Notes under the pieces: generated by a model
Told to the model about the DNA's origin: nothing
What the model saw: only the letters and a program-made list of their open reading frames with translations
Database searches by the model: none
In this document: in pieces, positions 33,976 to 45,769 of the stretch
Numbering within the stretch: position 1 is the stretch's first letter
How the letters are laid out: every line of letters starts with the position of its first letter
Made by a program: the position numbers and the translations under genes
Origin: Pelobates cultripes
Taxonomy: Eukaryota > Chordata > Amphibia > Anura > Pelobatidae
Direction of reading: 5' to 3'
Assembly (NCBI GenBank): GCA_933207985.1
Contig: OW240912.1
Span: 201,599,134 to 201,663,133, forward strand
Length of the DNA stretch: 64,000 nucleotides

Positions 33976-34540
33976 AAAGTCTGCAGGGACAGGCTATAAA
34001 CACCAGAACCACTATAGTGGTTCTGGTGACTATAGTGTCCCTTTAATGTGAATTAAATTAGAGATTAGTGTCACTAATAATAAACTGGATTGCCTACTTA
34101 CCACCAGACGAGGACAAGAGGATGAAGATGGGCTCAGGCTGGCTCCACTGGTCTGGTGTTAAAACATTGCTCACAAAAATCAACGAACAGGAAGCAGCTC
34201 CATTTTTTGTTGCCCCTTACACAGATCACAGTCTAGGCCCCCATGGCCTGACCGTGAGTATGTCTACAAGGCCCGCCCATAAGCCTTATGCCTACAGGAT
34301 TGTGCATTGTGTGTGTTTGTGAGGTATGCATTGTGTGTGTGTAATGGATGCATTGTGTGTTTCTGTGTGAGTGTAGGATGCATTGTATGTTTCGGTGTCT
34401 GTGTGTGAGTAGGGATACATTGTGTATGTGTGTAGTGTGAAAGAGGGTTTGTGGGATATGATAGGGGCTGAGAAGGGAGCAGCTCTTTATTTTTATTATT
34501 ATGTTAATAATTTTTTTGTATAGTTTTTCTTTAAGTGTTG
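33976..34540. other. Non-coding stretch with MITE end
   Basis: 33996-34048 contains a short palindrome ('accagaaccactatagtggttctggt') and the TTAA MITE end 'gactatagtgtccctttaa'. TG-rich sequence follows (34300-34450). No gene is seen. Confidence 0.5.
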
Positions 34541-35290
34541 TGTCTTACAACTCCCTTTAGTGTATCTCTTACAAGCCCCTTGTGTGTCTCTTATCCACCT
34601 CCCATCTTTGTATGTCTCCTACATCCTCCCAACCCCTTTGCACGTCTTATTCTTTCCAGCTCCTTGGTGTGTCTCTTTTCCCCTCAGGCCCATCTGTGTG
34701 TCTCCCTCACAATCAACTCTGTGTGTTCTCCCCTCCTGTCCCTTAGTGCTCTCCTATCCGTTAGTGCTCTCACATCCCTTGGTGATCTCCCCTTCCCACC
34801 TGTCCCTTAGTGATCTCCTCTGCCCCCCTGTCCCTTAATGCTCTCCCCTGCTCCCCTGACCCTTAATGCTTCCCCTGACCTTAGTGCACTCCCCTGCCCC
34901 CCCTCCCCCCATTCCCATAATGCTCTCACTCCCAACCTGTCCCTTGGAGTTCTCCCCTCTCCCCCTGCTTTCCCTTAGTGGTCTCTGCCCCCTCCCCCAT
35001 CTTTCCCTTAGTGGTCTTTACTCAATCCCCATCTTTCCCTTAGTGGTCTCTCCCCTCCCCATCTTTCCTTAGTGGTCTCTCCCCCTCCCCATCTTTCCCT
35101 TAGTGGTCTCTCCTCCACCCCCATCTTTCCTTAGTGGTCTCCCCCATCTTTCCTTAGGGTTCCCCCACGTTTCCTTAGTGGTCTCCTCTACCCCCCCATC
35201 TTTCCCTTAGTGGTCTCTCCCCCGCCCCCCATCTTTCCCTTAGTAGTCTCTTCTCCACCCCCACCCCCAATCTTTCCCTTAGTGGTCTAC
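34541..35290. repeat. Pyrimidine-rich minisatellite 'ccttagtggtctctcccc'
   Basis: Irregular 20-35-base units such as 'tttcccttagtggtctctcc'. It is almost all C and T on the plus strand. Frames here are low-complexity. Confidence 0.85.
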
Positions 35291-36939
35291 TGGGGGTACA
35301 ACACAACTCATTTGGAAGAGTACTTGACATTGGTGATGACATAACATGCCCCCTTCCTGGCCCCACCTCTCCTAGTGGGCTGCTCTGCCTTAAACTGCCC
35401 GGTTTAATTTATGCCCAGTCCAGCCCTGTCTATGGGGAGCAGTGTTTACAGTTGTCAGACAGTGTTACCATTGTTAGAGTCACTTTTTGCTTCAGAACTA
35501 CTACATTAGCAGTGGTTCTGGTGCTTACAGTGTCCCATTAATTTTCATATTTCAGCAGACAATTAAATGGCAAATGTATATATACATATATATAATTGTT
35601 GTGCATAATAATTTACCTGTAGAGGAACAGTAGAGACAGATTGCGTAATGCAGTTTACACAGAGAAAGCTATATGAATAATTTTAGCTGAGTTTGTATAC
35701 CACTGGCAGCTATTAATGTAAATGAGTAAACAAAAACTTGTAACAAGAACAAACTAATTTCTTGACACATTTACTAAACTGTTAACACAGATTACTACAG
35801 TTTTACTGCAATTATGCTCTCAATTATATTGCTCATCTGTTTGGAAATACCCTCTTACAGAGCGCACATTTACTGTTTTATTGCGGTGGCAGTCTGTGAT
35901 ACAACCTGCATATTACAGTGAGTAATATTGAAGATGACGCTATGTGATATATGAGCTATATTGGACAGCTCTATAATACACTCTTACATTTTGCACAAAG
36001 TATTATGTTCTGTAAAGATGTGCAAAAATGCAAAAGAGTATAAGTCACCAATGGTAAGTACCTGCTGGTTCCATGGTGGCTGCCTCATTTCTAATACTTT
36101 AGACCTCTTTCTAAAACATAAAACTTTGATAATTCTCCTCCACTGTGTCAGTCAGTAGTACAGTTACACAGAAAATGAAAAATAAGTTAGCCATGATGAT
36201 CCCTTCCAACATTTTAAATGGAAAAAGAGGGACAGTTTAATTTTACGGATGCGAGCGGTTGGTGATTTACTAATAACAATTTATGCAACTAATGTAAATT
36301 AAAACGTATCTTATTTTCACAAAATGTATCTTATTTACACAGACCGATTTCTAAACACATTTATTGTAGTTTAAAGACACAATACTTGGAGTATTATTGC
36401 CTGGAGTCCTTTTATACACTCACAGATTGAGCTCCTAGAAAAGATGACCATTAGGGAGGAAAAGAGGGAAAAGGGATATGGGTCTAAAATAGGGACTGTA
36501 CCTCCTTAATAGGGACACTTGGCAGGTATGTTATGATAGTGGACAGTGTATAAAATTACTGACACCGGTTGGAAAAAAGCAATATATAAATAATATACTA
36601 CTTGATGCTGTTGTGGTAGATCAACATGTTACTATTAGATGTAAAGTGTTTCTTCCACGTGTTAAAATCTGAATATTGTTAGTTAGTGGATATTTCTCCT
36701 GATGTTTTCAAACTCATTGGTTATGTAATATCTATTATGGTACAGGTACAATTTTAAATGGCAAATTATTTCAGAGATATATGGACGAAGAAGGCACAAA
36801 CACATATGAGTACAAGAGTAAGAGACAGAGGATAAGGAGTCACACAAATATAATGAAGGTGGAAGAAGGATAAACGTGACATTTATAGAGAACATACATT
36901 AAGGACAATATGGAGTTCCCCAGAGCATCTCAGACTCAC
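35291..36939. other. Intron sequence next to exon 1
   Basis: A possible hAT right end (CCAGTCCAGCCCTG) ends at 35428. From about 35440 to the exon the DNA is AT-rich without a recognised element and is probably the oldest, host-derived part of the intron. No other gene is seen. Confidence 0.5.
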
Positions 36940-37194
36940 CAACTCTTTCCTGAGCCATTCCAAAGCTTCATCCATAGAGCTAAATCCACACACGCTGCCT
37001 ATTGGCGAGTTTTGTTCTTGGGCCTTGCCTTGCATCCAGGGCTGTCCCTGTACCCTCTGTGCCCATTCCTGGTAAGATGGACGCCTGGTCTGGAGGTTCA
37101 GTCTGGCTGTCAGAGCCTTAACTGATTCCAAATCTGGAACTTGTTCTCCTTCCTCTTCACCCAGCTCACTAAACCTCACCAAGTCTAGAGACAT
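36940..37194 (-). CDS. fam167b: fam167b coding exon 1 (N-terminal half)
   Basis: The first coding exon of the FAM167B-like protein: 85 codons from ATG at 37194 to a GTGAGT donor at 36939. It begins MSLDLVRFSELG with an acidic stretch. The family blocks SVKALTARLNLQTRRPSYQE and VCGFSSMDEALEWLRKEL follow. The MSL start, the QTRRPSY block and the GF-SMD-ALEWLR block fit FAM167B better than FAM167A. Joined to exon 2 the protein has 172 residues, close to the FAM167B length known in mammals (about 160). The central WLRKEL-REMQ-ARQL part is predicted to be coiled coil. The 5' UTR and promoter are not resolved: the ATG context is weak and an upstream non-coding exon is possible. FAM167B's molecular function is unknown. 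Confidence 0.9.
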
Positions 37195-38174
37195 GAGTGG
37201 GTATTTGTAAGACCAGGGTAGGGTATCCTTGTGAGAAAAAAAGGTGCTCTAAGGATATAGGAGATACTGCACTGTGTAAATGTGCAATATATATGCGTAT
37301 TTGATGTTGCCCAGACTGCTGATCTGTAAAACTAATTGGCACTGTTATTATCGTTTCCAGGTTTATAAGTAACAGGGTTATATGACTAAATGATCCTCCC
37401 ATTTTTGCAGGAAGCTGTGCCTTGCAGATAAGGCTCAGGAGAACAATAACAACAGCCCAGTCCATCACTAGAACAGGAGGAAAGGTCATGAACATGGTCA
37501 TAAAGTGAGATCTATTTTAAGTTGCCATTGCCCTCCTGTACATGTTAACAACATCTTGGCCAGGAAAAGGAAAGGAGTTGGCAGGAGAGGTGTAAAAGGG
37601 TCAAAACAAAGAACATGGGAGGGAGATGGATAAATTACGGTTAATTTAATATTTTATGCAATGCTGTTCCTAAGTTAGACTGCTTTACAGCATATTTACA
37701 CTATTGAACTGTATTAAAATATCAACCTATAGAGGACATTTCTAACAAAGAGGAAATCTGGTCACATTAGTGATACATAGAATTGCTCTGTATTTGTTTG
37801 ACTCTGGAACTCTGAAAGAAAGCAGAAAACGAGAAAAAAAAGACAGGAAATAATGTATAAGATAAAATGTATGTCCTACTTAGTAACTACAAAATAAACA
37901 AGAATCAGTCCTTGCTAACAGAATAGAATCTCTGCAAGGAGTTGTGATGACCTTAGTTCCTAATCACTTGGCTGGAAATATTAGTAAGCAGAATAGACAG
38001 TTACCTATAGGCTGTAAAAAAATTTTTAAAATAGTTTTTGTCCTATGCTTTGGCATCCTACAGATTGATTCCCCTAAATTGTCAAACTGTAAAGGGAGCA
38101 TGTGGAGGAAAGGAATACAAGGCCAGATTAATATAGGGGCAAAGGTGTAACTAAGAACCACAAGGACCTAGTTG
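37195..38174. other. Upstream region of fam167b
   Basis: It probably contains the fam167b 5' UTR and promoter on the minus strand. No TATA box or CpG island can be assigned with confidence. A minus-strand frame at 37169-37501 overlaps exon 1 in another phase and is not credible. Confidence 0.4.
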
Positions 38175-38289
38175 CAGGCATAGAAACCTTCGGCACTCCT
38201 GATGTTTTGGACTACACCTCCCATGATGCTTTGCCAGCATTAAGGGTGCAGTCCACAACATCTGAAGTGCCGAAGGTTGCCTATCCCTG
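38175..38289. mobile_element. Short palindromic hAT-like MITE (115 bp)
   Basis: 'aaccttcggcact' and 'agtgccgaaggttgcctatccctg' form inverted ends of a hAT type (CAGGGATAGGCAACC), joined by a short loop. Clear target duplications were not found. Confidence 0.6.
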
Positions 38290-39532
38290 CGCCTAGTGCA
38301 AGAACCAAAGACAGGCCTCCCTCGCAACCCCTCCTGGCTCCACCCTAAGCAGAGAGTGGGGATAGCTTAGCGTGAGTGTGCCTGGAACTTGGCTTATTGT
38401 CATTGTGGTGGTTGACTGAATGTGATGTGTGTGAAGTAGGCTGAGTGTGATTGTGTGTGAGGGCTGGCTGAGTGTGATATACTTTTAAAGAACTATACAT
38501 TAAAATATATACATATGCCAGCATTTATGTTTTCACACTGTATAGATGCAATTTAACACTCTATTATAATACACATTTATTAAGAATGCACGTGTGCGTA
38601 TGTATATATTCTGTATATATGTATGCATACTTACATACATAGATATCCGTTGGGTAAGTGTGATAGGGTTTGGGGAGTAGGTGTAAGGGTATGTAAGCAT
38701 GCCACTGTAGGGAGTGAGAGTGACAGAGATGAGGGTTTGAATGTGAGTGTTGGGGGTTTCTAAGTGATTGTGAGAGGGTGGTGAGTGTAACAGGATTAGG
38801 GAGACAGGGCTGGGGGCTAGTGAGACAGGGTGGGGGAGCTAGAGCGACAGGGTTAGAGGGAGAATTCAAAGTGAATTTCAAATTTATGGTCAAAATATTT
38901 AAACTGGGAAAAATTATCTAATTCAGCTATTCTTTCAGCTTGGCTACTGAGGCAATAATTCCTTTCATGGTGGTCCAGTGGGTTCCTGGTGGTCCAGGGT
39001 GCTGTTAGTGAACTCCCTGTTCAGTGTGCTGCTGAGGCTCTTGTGCGGTTCCGGCGCACTGTGATGATGTCAGAGCGCAGGTTGGGAACCCGGCACCTGT
39101 GCTCTGACACGCACAGTACGCCGGGAACTGCGTGGGAGTGCGGCAGCCTTAGCAGCACACTGGACCGCCAGAGAGTTCATTTGTAACAGCTGGCAGGGTG
39201 ATCTTTTGAAGCTCAAGGAAGGGGGCTCGATCCCCCTCCACCGCTGCCCCCTCAGTGTGCAGGCTTGATGCCTGCAACAATTTATTTTAGGATCGATGAT
39301 CCTAAAATACATTGTTGTGGATAAAGGGCAAACAGGGCAGCTGCTTTGGCCCCCCCAGGAGTAACTCACACTGTGGCAGAGCACATCCCGCAGTGCGAAA
39401 CTTCAAAAAAGCAAAGCAGGCTTTATTCAAAGTGCCAAGGTGCCAAGTTTTTAAAGGCAAGGACACTAGTGAGTGTGGAAAGGCTGGCCTGGGCAATATC
39501 TTAAGCAGTGGGAAGCACAAATCTTGGATTTT
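38290..39532. other. Non-coding stretch
   Basis: It contains TG-rich sequence (38370-38480, 38650-38850). 38970-39000 repeats 'ggtggtccag'. A perfect-looking hairpin 'ttttaggatcgatgatcctaaaa' lies at about 39285-39308. No gene is seen. Confidence 0.4.
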
Positions 39533-40050
39533 TGTCAGGATTACAAGTTGATCCAGCACGCAGAACTGTGTCACACCTAGGACTAAGGATAACGTATAAC
39601 CAGACCTTAGCATGTCCGGTCTTAATGTATCCAAGAATAGTCAAAATACCTGCCCAGGTCAGGAACACAGAATCAGACACAATGATGAGGGAAAGCCAGA
39701 AGTCAAGGATACCAGAATTCAGGGAAGTCAAAACTAAGCCAAAAAGGCAAATACCAGAAAATCAAGATCAGGAACGCACTCTCAGATTACCATCAGGATG
39801 AAACCACAACAGGGCAATGAGCAAAAGGAGAATTTAGTTTAAATACCCCTCCTGTGGATCTGATTGGCCATAACTGGCCTTTGACCCCAAAAGCAATTAC
39901 CAGGTTTCCATGTGCATGATTGCTGCTCGGCACAACCTTTCCTGTGAGGACGGGAATGCTTCTCGGTACAACTTTCCCTGTCAGGATGGCAAATGCCATT
40001 AACCACATTTTTATGTGCGGATGAATACGCAACAGTTTTTTAATGGGGTT
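39533..40050. mobile_element. LTR (TGTCAGGATTAC family)
   Basis: It begins TGTCAGGATTACAAGTTG and matches the truncated copy at 63850-64000 through blocks 'gatccagcacg.agaactgt', 'aagaatagtcaaaa.ta' and 'ggaacacagaa'. The right border is approximate. No coding region is attached. Confidence 0.6.
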
Positions 40051-40127
40051 TTGGATCCCCTCTGTATATTCAGTGGAAGTGCGTTTTGTGAATAACTTGC
40101 GGTTGGTTCGTGGTGTAGAAGGAGGCT

Positions 40128-40681
40128 TTAAAGGAACACTATAGTCACCTAAATTACTTTAGCTAAATAAAGCAGTTTTAGAGTATAGATCATTCCCCTG
40201 CAATTTCACTGCTCAATTCACTGTCATTTAGGAGCTAAATCACTTTGTTTCTGTTTATGCAGCCCTAGCCACACCTCCCCTGGCTATGATTGACAGAGCC
40301 TGCATGAAAAAAAAACTGTTTTCACTTTCAAACAGATGTAATTTACCTTAAATAATTGTATCTCAATCTCTAAATTGAACGTTATTCACATACAGGAGGC
40401 TCTTGCAGGGTCTAGCATTCTATTAACATAGCAGGGAATAAGAAAATCTTAATTAAACAGAACTTGCAATAAAGAAAGCCTAAATAGGGATCTCTTTACA
40501 GGAAGTGTTTATGGAAGGCTGTGCAAGTCACATGCAGGGAGGTGTGACTAGGGTTCCTAAACAAAGGGATTTAACTCCTAAATGGCAGAGGATTGAGCAG
40601 TGAGGCTGCAGGGGCATGTTCTATACACCAAAACTGCTTCATTAAGCTAAAGTTGTTCAGGTGACTATAGTGTCCCTTTAA
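40128..40681. mobile_element. TTAA MITE (554 bp)
   Basis: Ends are TTAAAGGAACACTATAGTCACC and the inverse GGTGACTATAGTGTCCCTTTAA, so TTAA is at both ends. Long inverted repeats extend inward ('agctaaa' blocks). It is the best-preserved copy of this family in the window. It is non-coding. Confidence 0.85.
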
Positions 40682-40874
40682 GGGAAAAGTTGTTGAAAGA
40701 GACAAGCCTAGGTCGTATGGATGGACCCTTTTATTTTCTTCCATTTACGAATATATAAGTTTCCCATATTAGGGTTAATACTAAAAAAGGAGACTGGATC
40801 TTTTCCATTTATTCTCTTGTCCTACTGAGTGGGTGATTCCGTGACTGATGATTTCAATAAAGAGTTCTGTTGAG
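40682..40874. other. Short non-coding stretch
   Basis: No gene is seen. It is the left flank of the Gypsy element and carries the first TTCGG target copy at 40875-40879. Confidence 0.5.
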
Positions 40875-40879
40875 TTCGG

Positions 40880-41404
40880 TGTAGCAGAGCCCTAGTCCTG
40901 ACAGGGACTTTCCTCCACTGGATCACCAAGAGTAGAATCAGGAACAAAATACTGCCAAGTAAATAGCCCACCTCCTCCTCAGTAACTGGACGACACACAG
41001 TTCTGGGAGTGCAACTGAAGTTTATTCTGCCTTTTATACACTGGCCCCTAGCATGGGGTTTTCCGATCAAGAACACAGGGGTTTCTCTCCAAGAGCCTCT
41101 ATGTTTGGGAGATAATTGAGCTCAAATTGGGATAACTCAACTATCTCTCAAACACAGAAACTTACATGCATATTTTACAATATTCCAAAAATACAAGAAA
41201 AGAATATAGGAACCCCACAAAAAAAGAACAAAAGGTATGTTCGAATAAAGTTTTGACCGACCAACCACAAGGTGATAGTCCAAAACAGTTCCAGAGAATT
41301 GAGCAGGATGGCTGGTCGGCTTTCGGGGGTTCCCACACAAACACCGACAAGCATTCCCCCTGGCTGCTATTGAGCGAATGCTCCCCCTGTTCGGTAGATC
41401 CTAT
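40880..41404 (-). repeat. 3' LTR, truncated
   Basis: About 525 bases matching 42857-43370 with scattered substitutions and indels. The break at 41404 is where the pol deletion ends. Confidence 0.8.
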
Positions 41405-41734
41405 CTACCAAGGGTAACACTCTAGGTGTGGGGAAGGGTCTCTTACCTGAGCCTCTGGGTGTGAGCTATGGTCCATAGTGCACGCCTGCTGTCTTGGGAC
41501 AACTGTGTTTAGCTTTTCCGGCTGCCCTGGGGGCTGCGCTGGGGGCTCAAAAGCGGACGTGAGCTTGCCCAGATCATTCCCCAATAACACTTCCGCAGGC
41601 AACTCTTGCATCAGCCCAACCTCCACCATTCCAGACCCCACTCCCCAATACAAATGTACCCGGGCAGTTGGTAATCGGCTCCCAGTTCTCCTCTGGTTGT
41701 TCTGGAGTGGAATAATGGGTGGGTGCCTCTGCAT
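41405..41734 (-). pseudogene. Retroviral-type protease C-terminal fragment
   Basis: The frame contains VHLYWGVGSGMVEVGLMQEL and PAEVLLGNDLG, the flap-to-end region of a Gypsy-type aspartic protease (…LLGnDl…). The catalytic DTG part and all of RT, RNase H and integrase are missing through the deletion that joins this to the LTR. Confidence 0.6.
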
Positions 41735-41940
41735 GGTAGTAGTGGGCCGCTGCTTGGGTGGGGGGTCCAGGAAGGATCCATTGTGTCCGGTCTCTATTCT
41801 AGGGGCTCTCCCTTCTGATGTGCCCCATTTTTATACACAGATGGCACTGCACATTGCTTTGCTATTGGAAGTGGGGTGGTGGGGGATTGAATGTACCTGC
41901 GTTTCTGCGTTGTGTCACTGGTCCCAGAGGGGGTAATGCT

Positions 41941-42786
41941 GGTCAGGTAAAGATCCTCGACTGGACTGGTCTTTGATGTCGGCGGGCATCTAGGTACTCA
42001 TCTGCCCGCCTCGCTGCTTCTGTGATAGTGGTGATGGTGGTGGGGTTGCGGTCCCTTACTCATTCCTGGATCTCTGTTGCCAGTTCATTGAAAAATTGCT
42101 CCAGTAGCAGCAGCTGCAAAGGTTCCTCCATGGTGCTTACTTGGTAGGCTTGTACCCATCCCAGGGTGGCTCTGTGTAGCCAGCATGTCCACTCGGCATG
42201 AGAGTCTTTCTCCGCTTTCCTCATCTCTCTGAACCGCCTGCGGTATGCCTCCGGAGTGATGGCATACCTGGCTAGTATTACTATCTTTACCCGAACATAG
42301 TCCCAAATATCCTTGTCAGGGACTGTTCGGTAGGTTTCAGCTGTGCTCCCTGACAGTATGCTAGCCAAAGGCAGAACCCAGTCTTCAGGACTGATTCTAT
42401 TCAATGCACACTGTCATCAATATCCTCCTCTGCCTCCACAAAGTTTTTAAACGCTCCATAGGGTATTTCTGGCTTACCCTCTTGCATTATGGTAATTTCG
42501 TGAGTTTGTCGTTTGTTCTGTTTTGGCACGAACTCTGGGACTTCTGACATGGTTTGGGCAATAATTTACTTTGACGGGTTTTCAACATAGAAAGATAAAT
42601 TAATTGTAGTGCTCTTTGAAATTCGTTAGTCTCCTGTTCGCGATGATCCAAAGTGTCGTCCGTTCGGTATTCTGCCATCAGTTCGGCAATGAGGGTGGCC
42701 TTCTTATTATTACTTGCCGCTATCCCTCTTGCCTCCAGGAGATCCTTTAGCGCAAACCATTTAAGGACGTTGTAGTCAATCTCCAT
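41941..42786 (-). pseudogene. SCAN-like Gag of the Gypsy element
   Basis: It starts at ATG 42786, shortly after the 5' LTR. The N-terminal segment has a SAP-like helix pair (ALKDLLEARGIAASNNKKAT). After a frameshift between about 42487 and 42404 the second frame gives SGSTAETYRTVPDKDIWDYV, ITPEAYRRRFREMRK and LLLLEQFFNELATEIQE, then WVRDRNPTTITTITEAARRA in the following frame. That is the order of a SCAN domain. SCAN domains of vertebrate zinc-finger proteins are known to derive from Gmr1-like Gypsy Gag, so this relic represents the donor lineage. At least one frameshift and a stop make it non-functional. Confidence 0.75.
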
Positions 42787-42856
42787 CTGGTACTGCTATC
42801 CATTCACTGTGGCTCTTGTTCCTCTGTGAGCTCTGGATCCCGACGCTGCCAACCAA

Positions 42857-43671
42857 TGTAGCAGAGCCCTAGTCCTGATACGGACTTTCCTCTGATGGAT
42901 CACCAACAGTAGAATCAGAAACAAGATACTGCCAAGTAAATAGCCCACCTCCTCCCCAGTAACTGGACGACACACAGTTCTGGGAGTGCAACTGAAGTTT
43001 ATTCTGCCTTTTATATACAGGCCCCTAGCATGGGGTTTTAATATCAAGAACACAGGGGTTTCTCTCCAAGAGCCTCTATAGCTCATATTGGGATAACTCA
43101 ATTATCTCTCAAACACAGAAACTTACATGCATATTTTACAATATTCCAAAAATACAAGAAAAGAATATAGGAACCCCACAAAAATCATATTCCAGAATAG
43201 CCCTGATCTGAGCGCATATCCAAAAAGCACTCAGATCGGTTCGGTAGAGCCAAAGTTATGTTTGAATAAATCAGTTTTCAGGGGTTCCCGTGTGAACACC
43301 GACAAATGCTCCCTCCGGCTGCTATGGAGCGAATGCGCCCACTGTTCAGTAGATACTATCTCCCGAATGCCGTTCGTCTAGTTGGTTGGGAAGTGGGACG
43401 GGCAACGTTACCATCTTTGGCCGGGTATTCGGAGACACGAGGCCAAAAACAGTTTCAGGCATTTGACGACCTGGTACCGCTGCCAGCGTTCGGGAGACAA
43501 AATGGCAACAGGGAAAGCACTCAAACAAAGGTGTCAAGTTGTTAATTTGTGGTTAACAGCCAGGGGAGGTCAGTGTTCGCTGGGGCATAACAATGGGACC
43601 ACACATCAGTCATTCGGGAGATGAAAAAGGGGTTATGGACAACCAAACATAAGGGAATGGAGTCTGCTACA
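42857..43671 (-). repeat. 5' LTR of the Gypsy element (815 bp)
   Basis: Ends TGTAGCAGA / TCTGCTACA. It carries regulatory U3/R/U5 sequence of the element. It is the full-length reference for the truncated 3' copy and for the fragment at 32133. Confidence 0.85.
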
Positions 43672-43689
43672 TTCGGTATGCTTCTTTTG

Positions 43690-44900
43690 ATAGGGCTCTA
43701 GAGCTGGTTGGGGAGACCGTTTTGCAGAGCGAGAGACTGAGCGCAAAGGTCTTCTCTGATCTCATTTTGGAAGCTTGATGTGTTTAGTTTTGGATTCCTT
43801 GTCTGCATCATCCTGCAGGGCATATTGGGCAGTCTGGTCTAGATGACTCGCATTCGTGGATGGAGAGGAGCCTAGCAACGGAAGTGGGTTGCTTTGAGGT
43901 GATTTCGAGGTCTCTTAACAAGCTAGGCAAGTCATGCACAGTTTCAGAAAAGGTGTTCAACATTTTTGTTTTTCTTTTGCTTTTTGTGGAGAGACATTAA
44001 CAAGGAGTTTTGTATTCAGTGGGTTATGCAAGGGTAGCAGAGTAGGAGATGTCAGGATGAGTGTAATCCTATTTTTCTTGATCTGCTGTGGCTGTTGTTG
44101 GTGGTGGTGTGAAGTTCAGAATCGTGTTGCTGCAGGTATATGGGTTAGGATAGGAGGCACAGGAGGAGAATTTTGTCCAGTTCAGCTGTTTTTGGAAGTT
44201 ATGCTATTGGTTATACTATTCTATTGGTTCTTCAGGTTTTGACTCTGTTGATGAATAGACAATGGTCCAGTGCAGTCAGGTTCCTGCCAGATATACAGTG
44301 CATTAATTGAATTCTGATTGGTAGTGTGACTCAAGCCATTGTTTTGAATTATCCCTTAGCTTGTGTTCGTCATCTAGGTAGATGTGTATCAGGTCATTTT
44401 CAATTACGTCCACCCTCATCTGTTTTAATTCTGTATTTTCTTTTAGGTTCTGCTACTCATTATGTTTGGATTTTAGGGCATTCGTACATTTACTGGGCTG
44501 CGCATTAGGTGGAGATATGCATGTATAGCCAGAACTTGGGGTTCCCCTTTGAGGTAGTGCGAGTGTGTTAGAGAGGTATTTAAGGGCTGTTATGGAGCCA
44601 GATTTATCCGGGTTGTGGGATTACAAGCTGGAATTGAAGAGGCACTGGCGGCAACGAGTGTGATGCCGGCAAAGGATTATATCCAGGGCTGGCTTCGTGG
44701 AGGCAGTGTTTCTGGCCCGTGCAATTAAGTCAAGTGCTAAATTTGCTTGGGGAGTCGCAGCCTGCTGGGGCTGATGGCAAAAGGCAGGCTGCCTAGCACT
44801 TTGGAAAGGAGCTATCTGTCTCTTGGGCAATTACCCCCAACAGCTGACAGGTGTGATGAATTCTGGCATGCTGAATTATGGAGATGTATTCATTTTTGGG
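43690..44900 (+). pseudogene. Second Ngaro element, decayed (recombinase, hydrolase, B repeat)
   Basis: Plus-strand relic of a Ngaro related to 5187-11054. 43785-43920 corresponds to the recombinase N-terminus (SAYRAVW region). 44452-44600 encodes WILGHSYIYWAAH and QNLGF, the start of the SGNH hydrolase, with stops. 44620-44660 gives LQAGIEEAL, matching its end. 44735-44880 matches the B repeat ('gcttggggagtcgcagcctg', 'ttgggcaattacccccaaca'). Large deletions lie between these pieces. Confidence 0.7.
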
Positions 44901-45352
44901 ATGCAGCTGCTTTAAACTGCTTAGTCTTGGTGCCCTGACCTGCAACATGCTCTGCGCTTCCTGAAGTAGCCAAAGGTAGCTGTATATAGAAATCTGTTTC
45001 TGATTTCTGTTCCAGCCCCCCTGGTGCTATAACCAATAGGATGGATTCCATGTGCCCCAGAATCCATAGGCAGTAATAACTTGCACCTATTTCTCTGCCA
45101 ACAGATTTATTTCTTAGCACAAGACTTCAGAATCACAAATTAAAATTCACAATATTTTTCATCTCCAGGCACATGAAACCTATATTCCAGCAATGAAGGA
45201 ATATATTTTTGTTATAAAATGTTTGCTTACTTTCCATCTGAATGGCAAACCATTAAGTCATTAAATTATACCGTAAATTACTTAGAGAATGCACCTCCTG
45301 CTATAGTAATCCACAGAAGAATGGTGTCAGGCTGCTGTCCATAGCCCCATTG
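44901..45352. other. Non-coding stretch
   Basis: No gene or recognised element is seen. Confidence 0.4.
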
Positions 45353-45769
45353 CCAGCCCACAGGGCCGGATTAACATAGGGGCTGATGGAGCTGCAGCTC
45401 CAGGCCCAGGCCCATGGAATAGGCCCATTTAAAAAAAAAAAAATATATATATATATTTTTTACTTTTTTTTTTTTTACACCCTTCTCTTAGGTTTGCCAC
45501 CTGACTGGTATTTTACTGGCACAGCCGGTATTTAAGGGCTGCCTGGCCGTGCCGGTATTGCAGTAATACCGGCAATACAAATGCAGGTATTTTTCTCAGT
45601 ATAAACGGAGATTACTCTGCAATACCAGCACCGGCCAGTAGGGGTCACTGTGTGTGTGGAGAGAGGCAGGGATAGGAAGTTACAGCATATCTCTGCCTCT
45701 CTCTACTACTCACTGATCCGCAGGGGAGCAGCTACACAGCACAGAGAATCCAGACAGCAGCTATACAAC

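Larger units (their letters stand above)
40880..43671 (-). mobile_element. Gypsy-type LTR element with SCAN-like Gag, internally deleted
   Basis: Bounded by TGTAGCAGAGCCC at 40880 and GTCTGCTACA ending at 43671, with a perfect 5-bp duplication TTCGG on both sides (40875-40879 and 43672-43676). The 5' LTR is 42857-43671. The 3' LTR (40880-41404) is truncated and joins directly to the protease region, so all of pol is missing. TTGGTTGGCAGCG next to the 5' LTR on the minus strand is a plausible primer-binding site. Confidence 0.85.

Noticed and set aside
27440..35428. A single hAT element spanning both CAGGGC-type ends
   Set aside because: The flanking 8-mers (ggggtaaa and tctatggg) do not match and the inner ends are too short to prove pairing.
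37169..37501. Minus-strand frame with hydrophobic start upstream of fam167b
   Set aside because: It overlaps exon 1 in another phase and has no family resemblance; 5' UTR is more likely.
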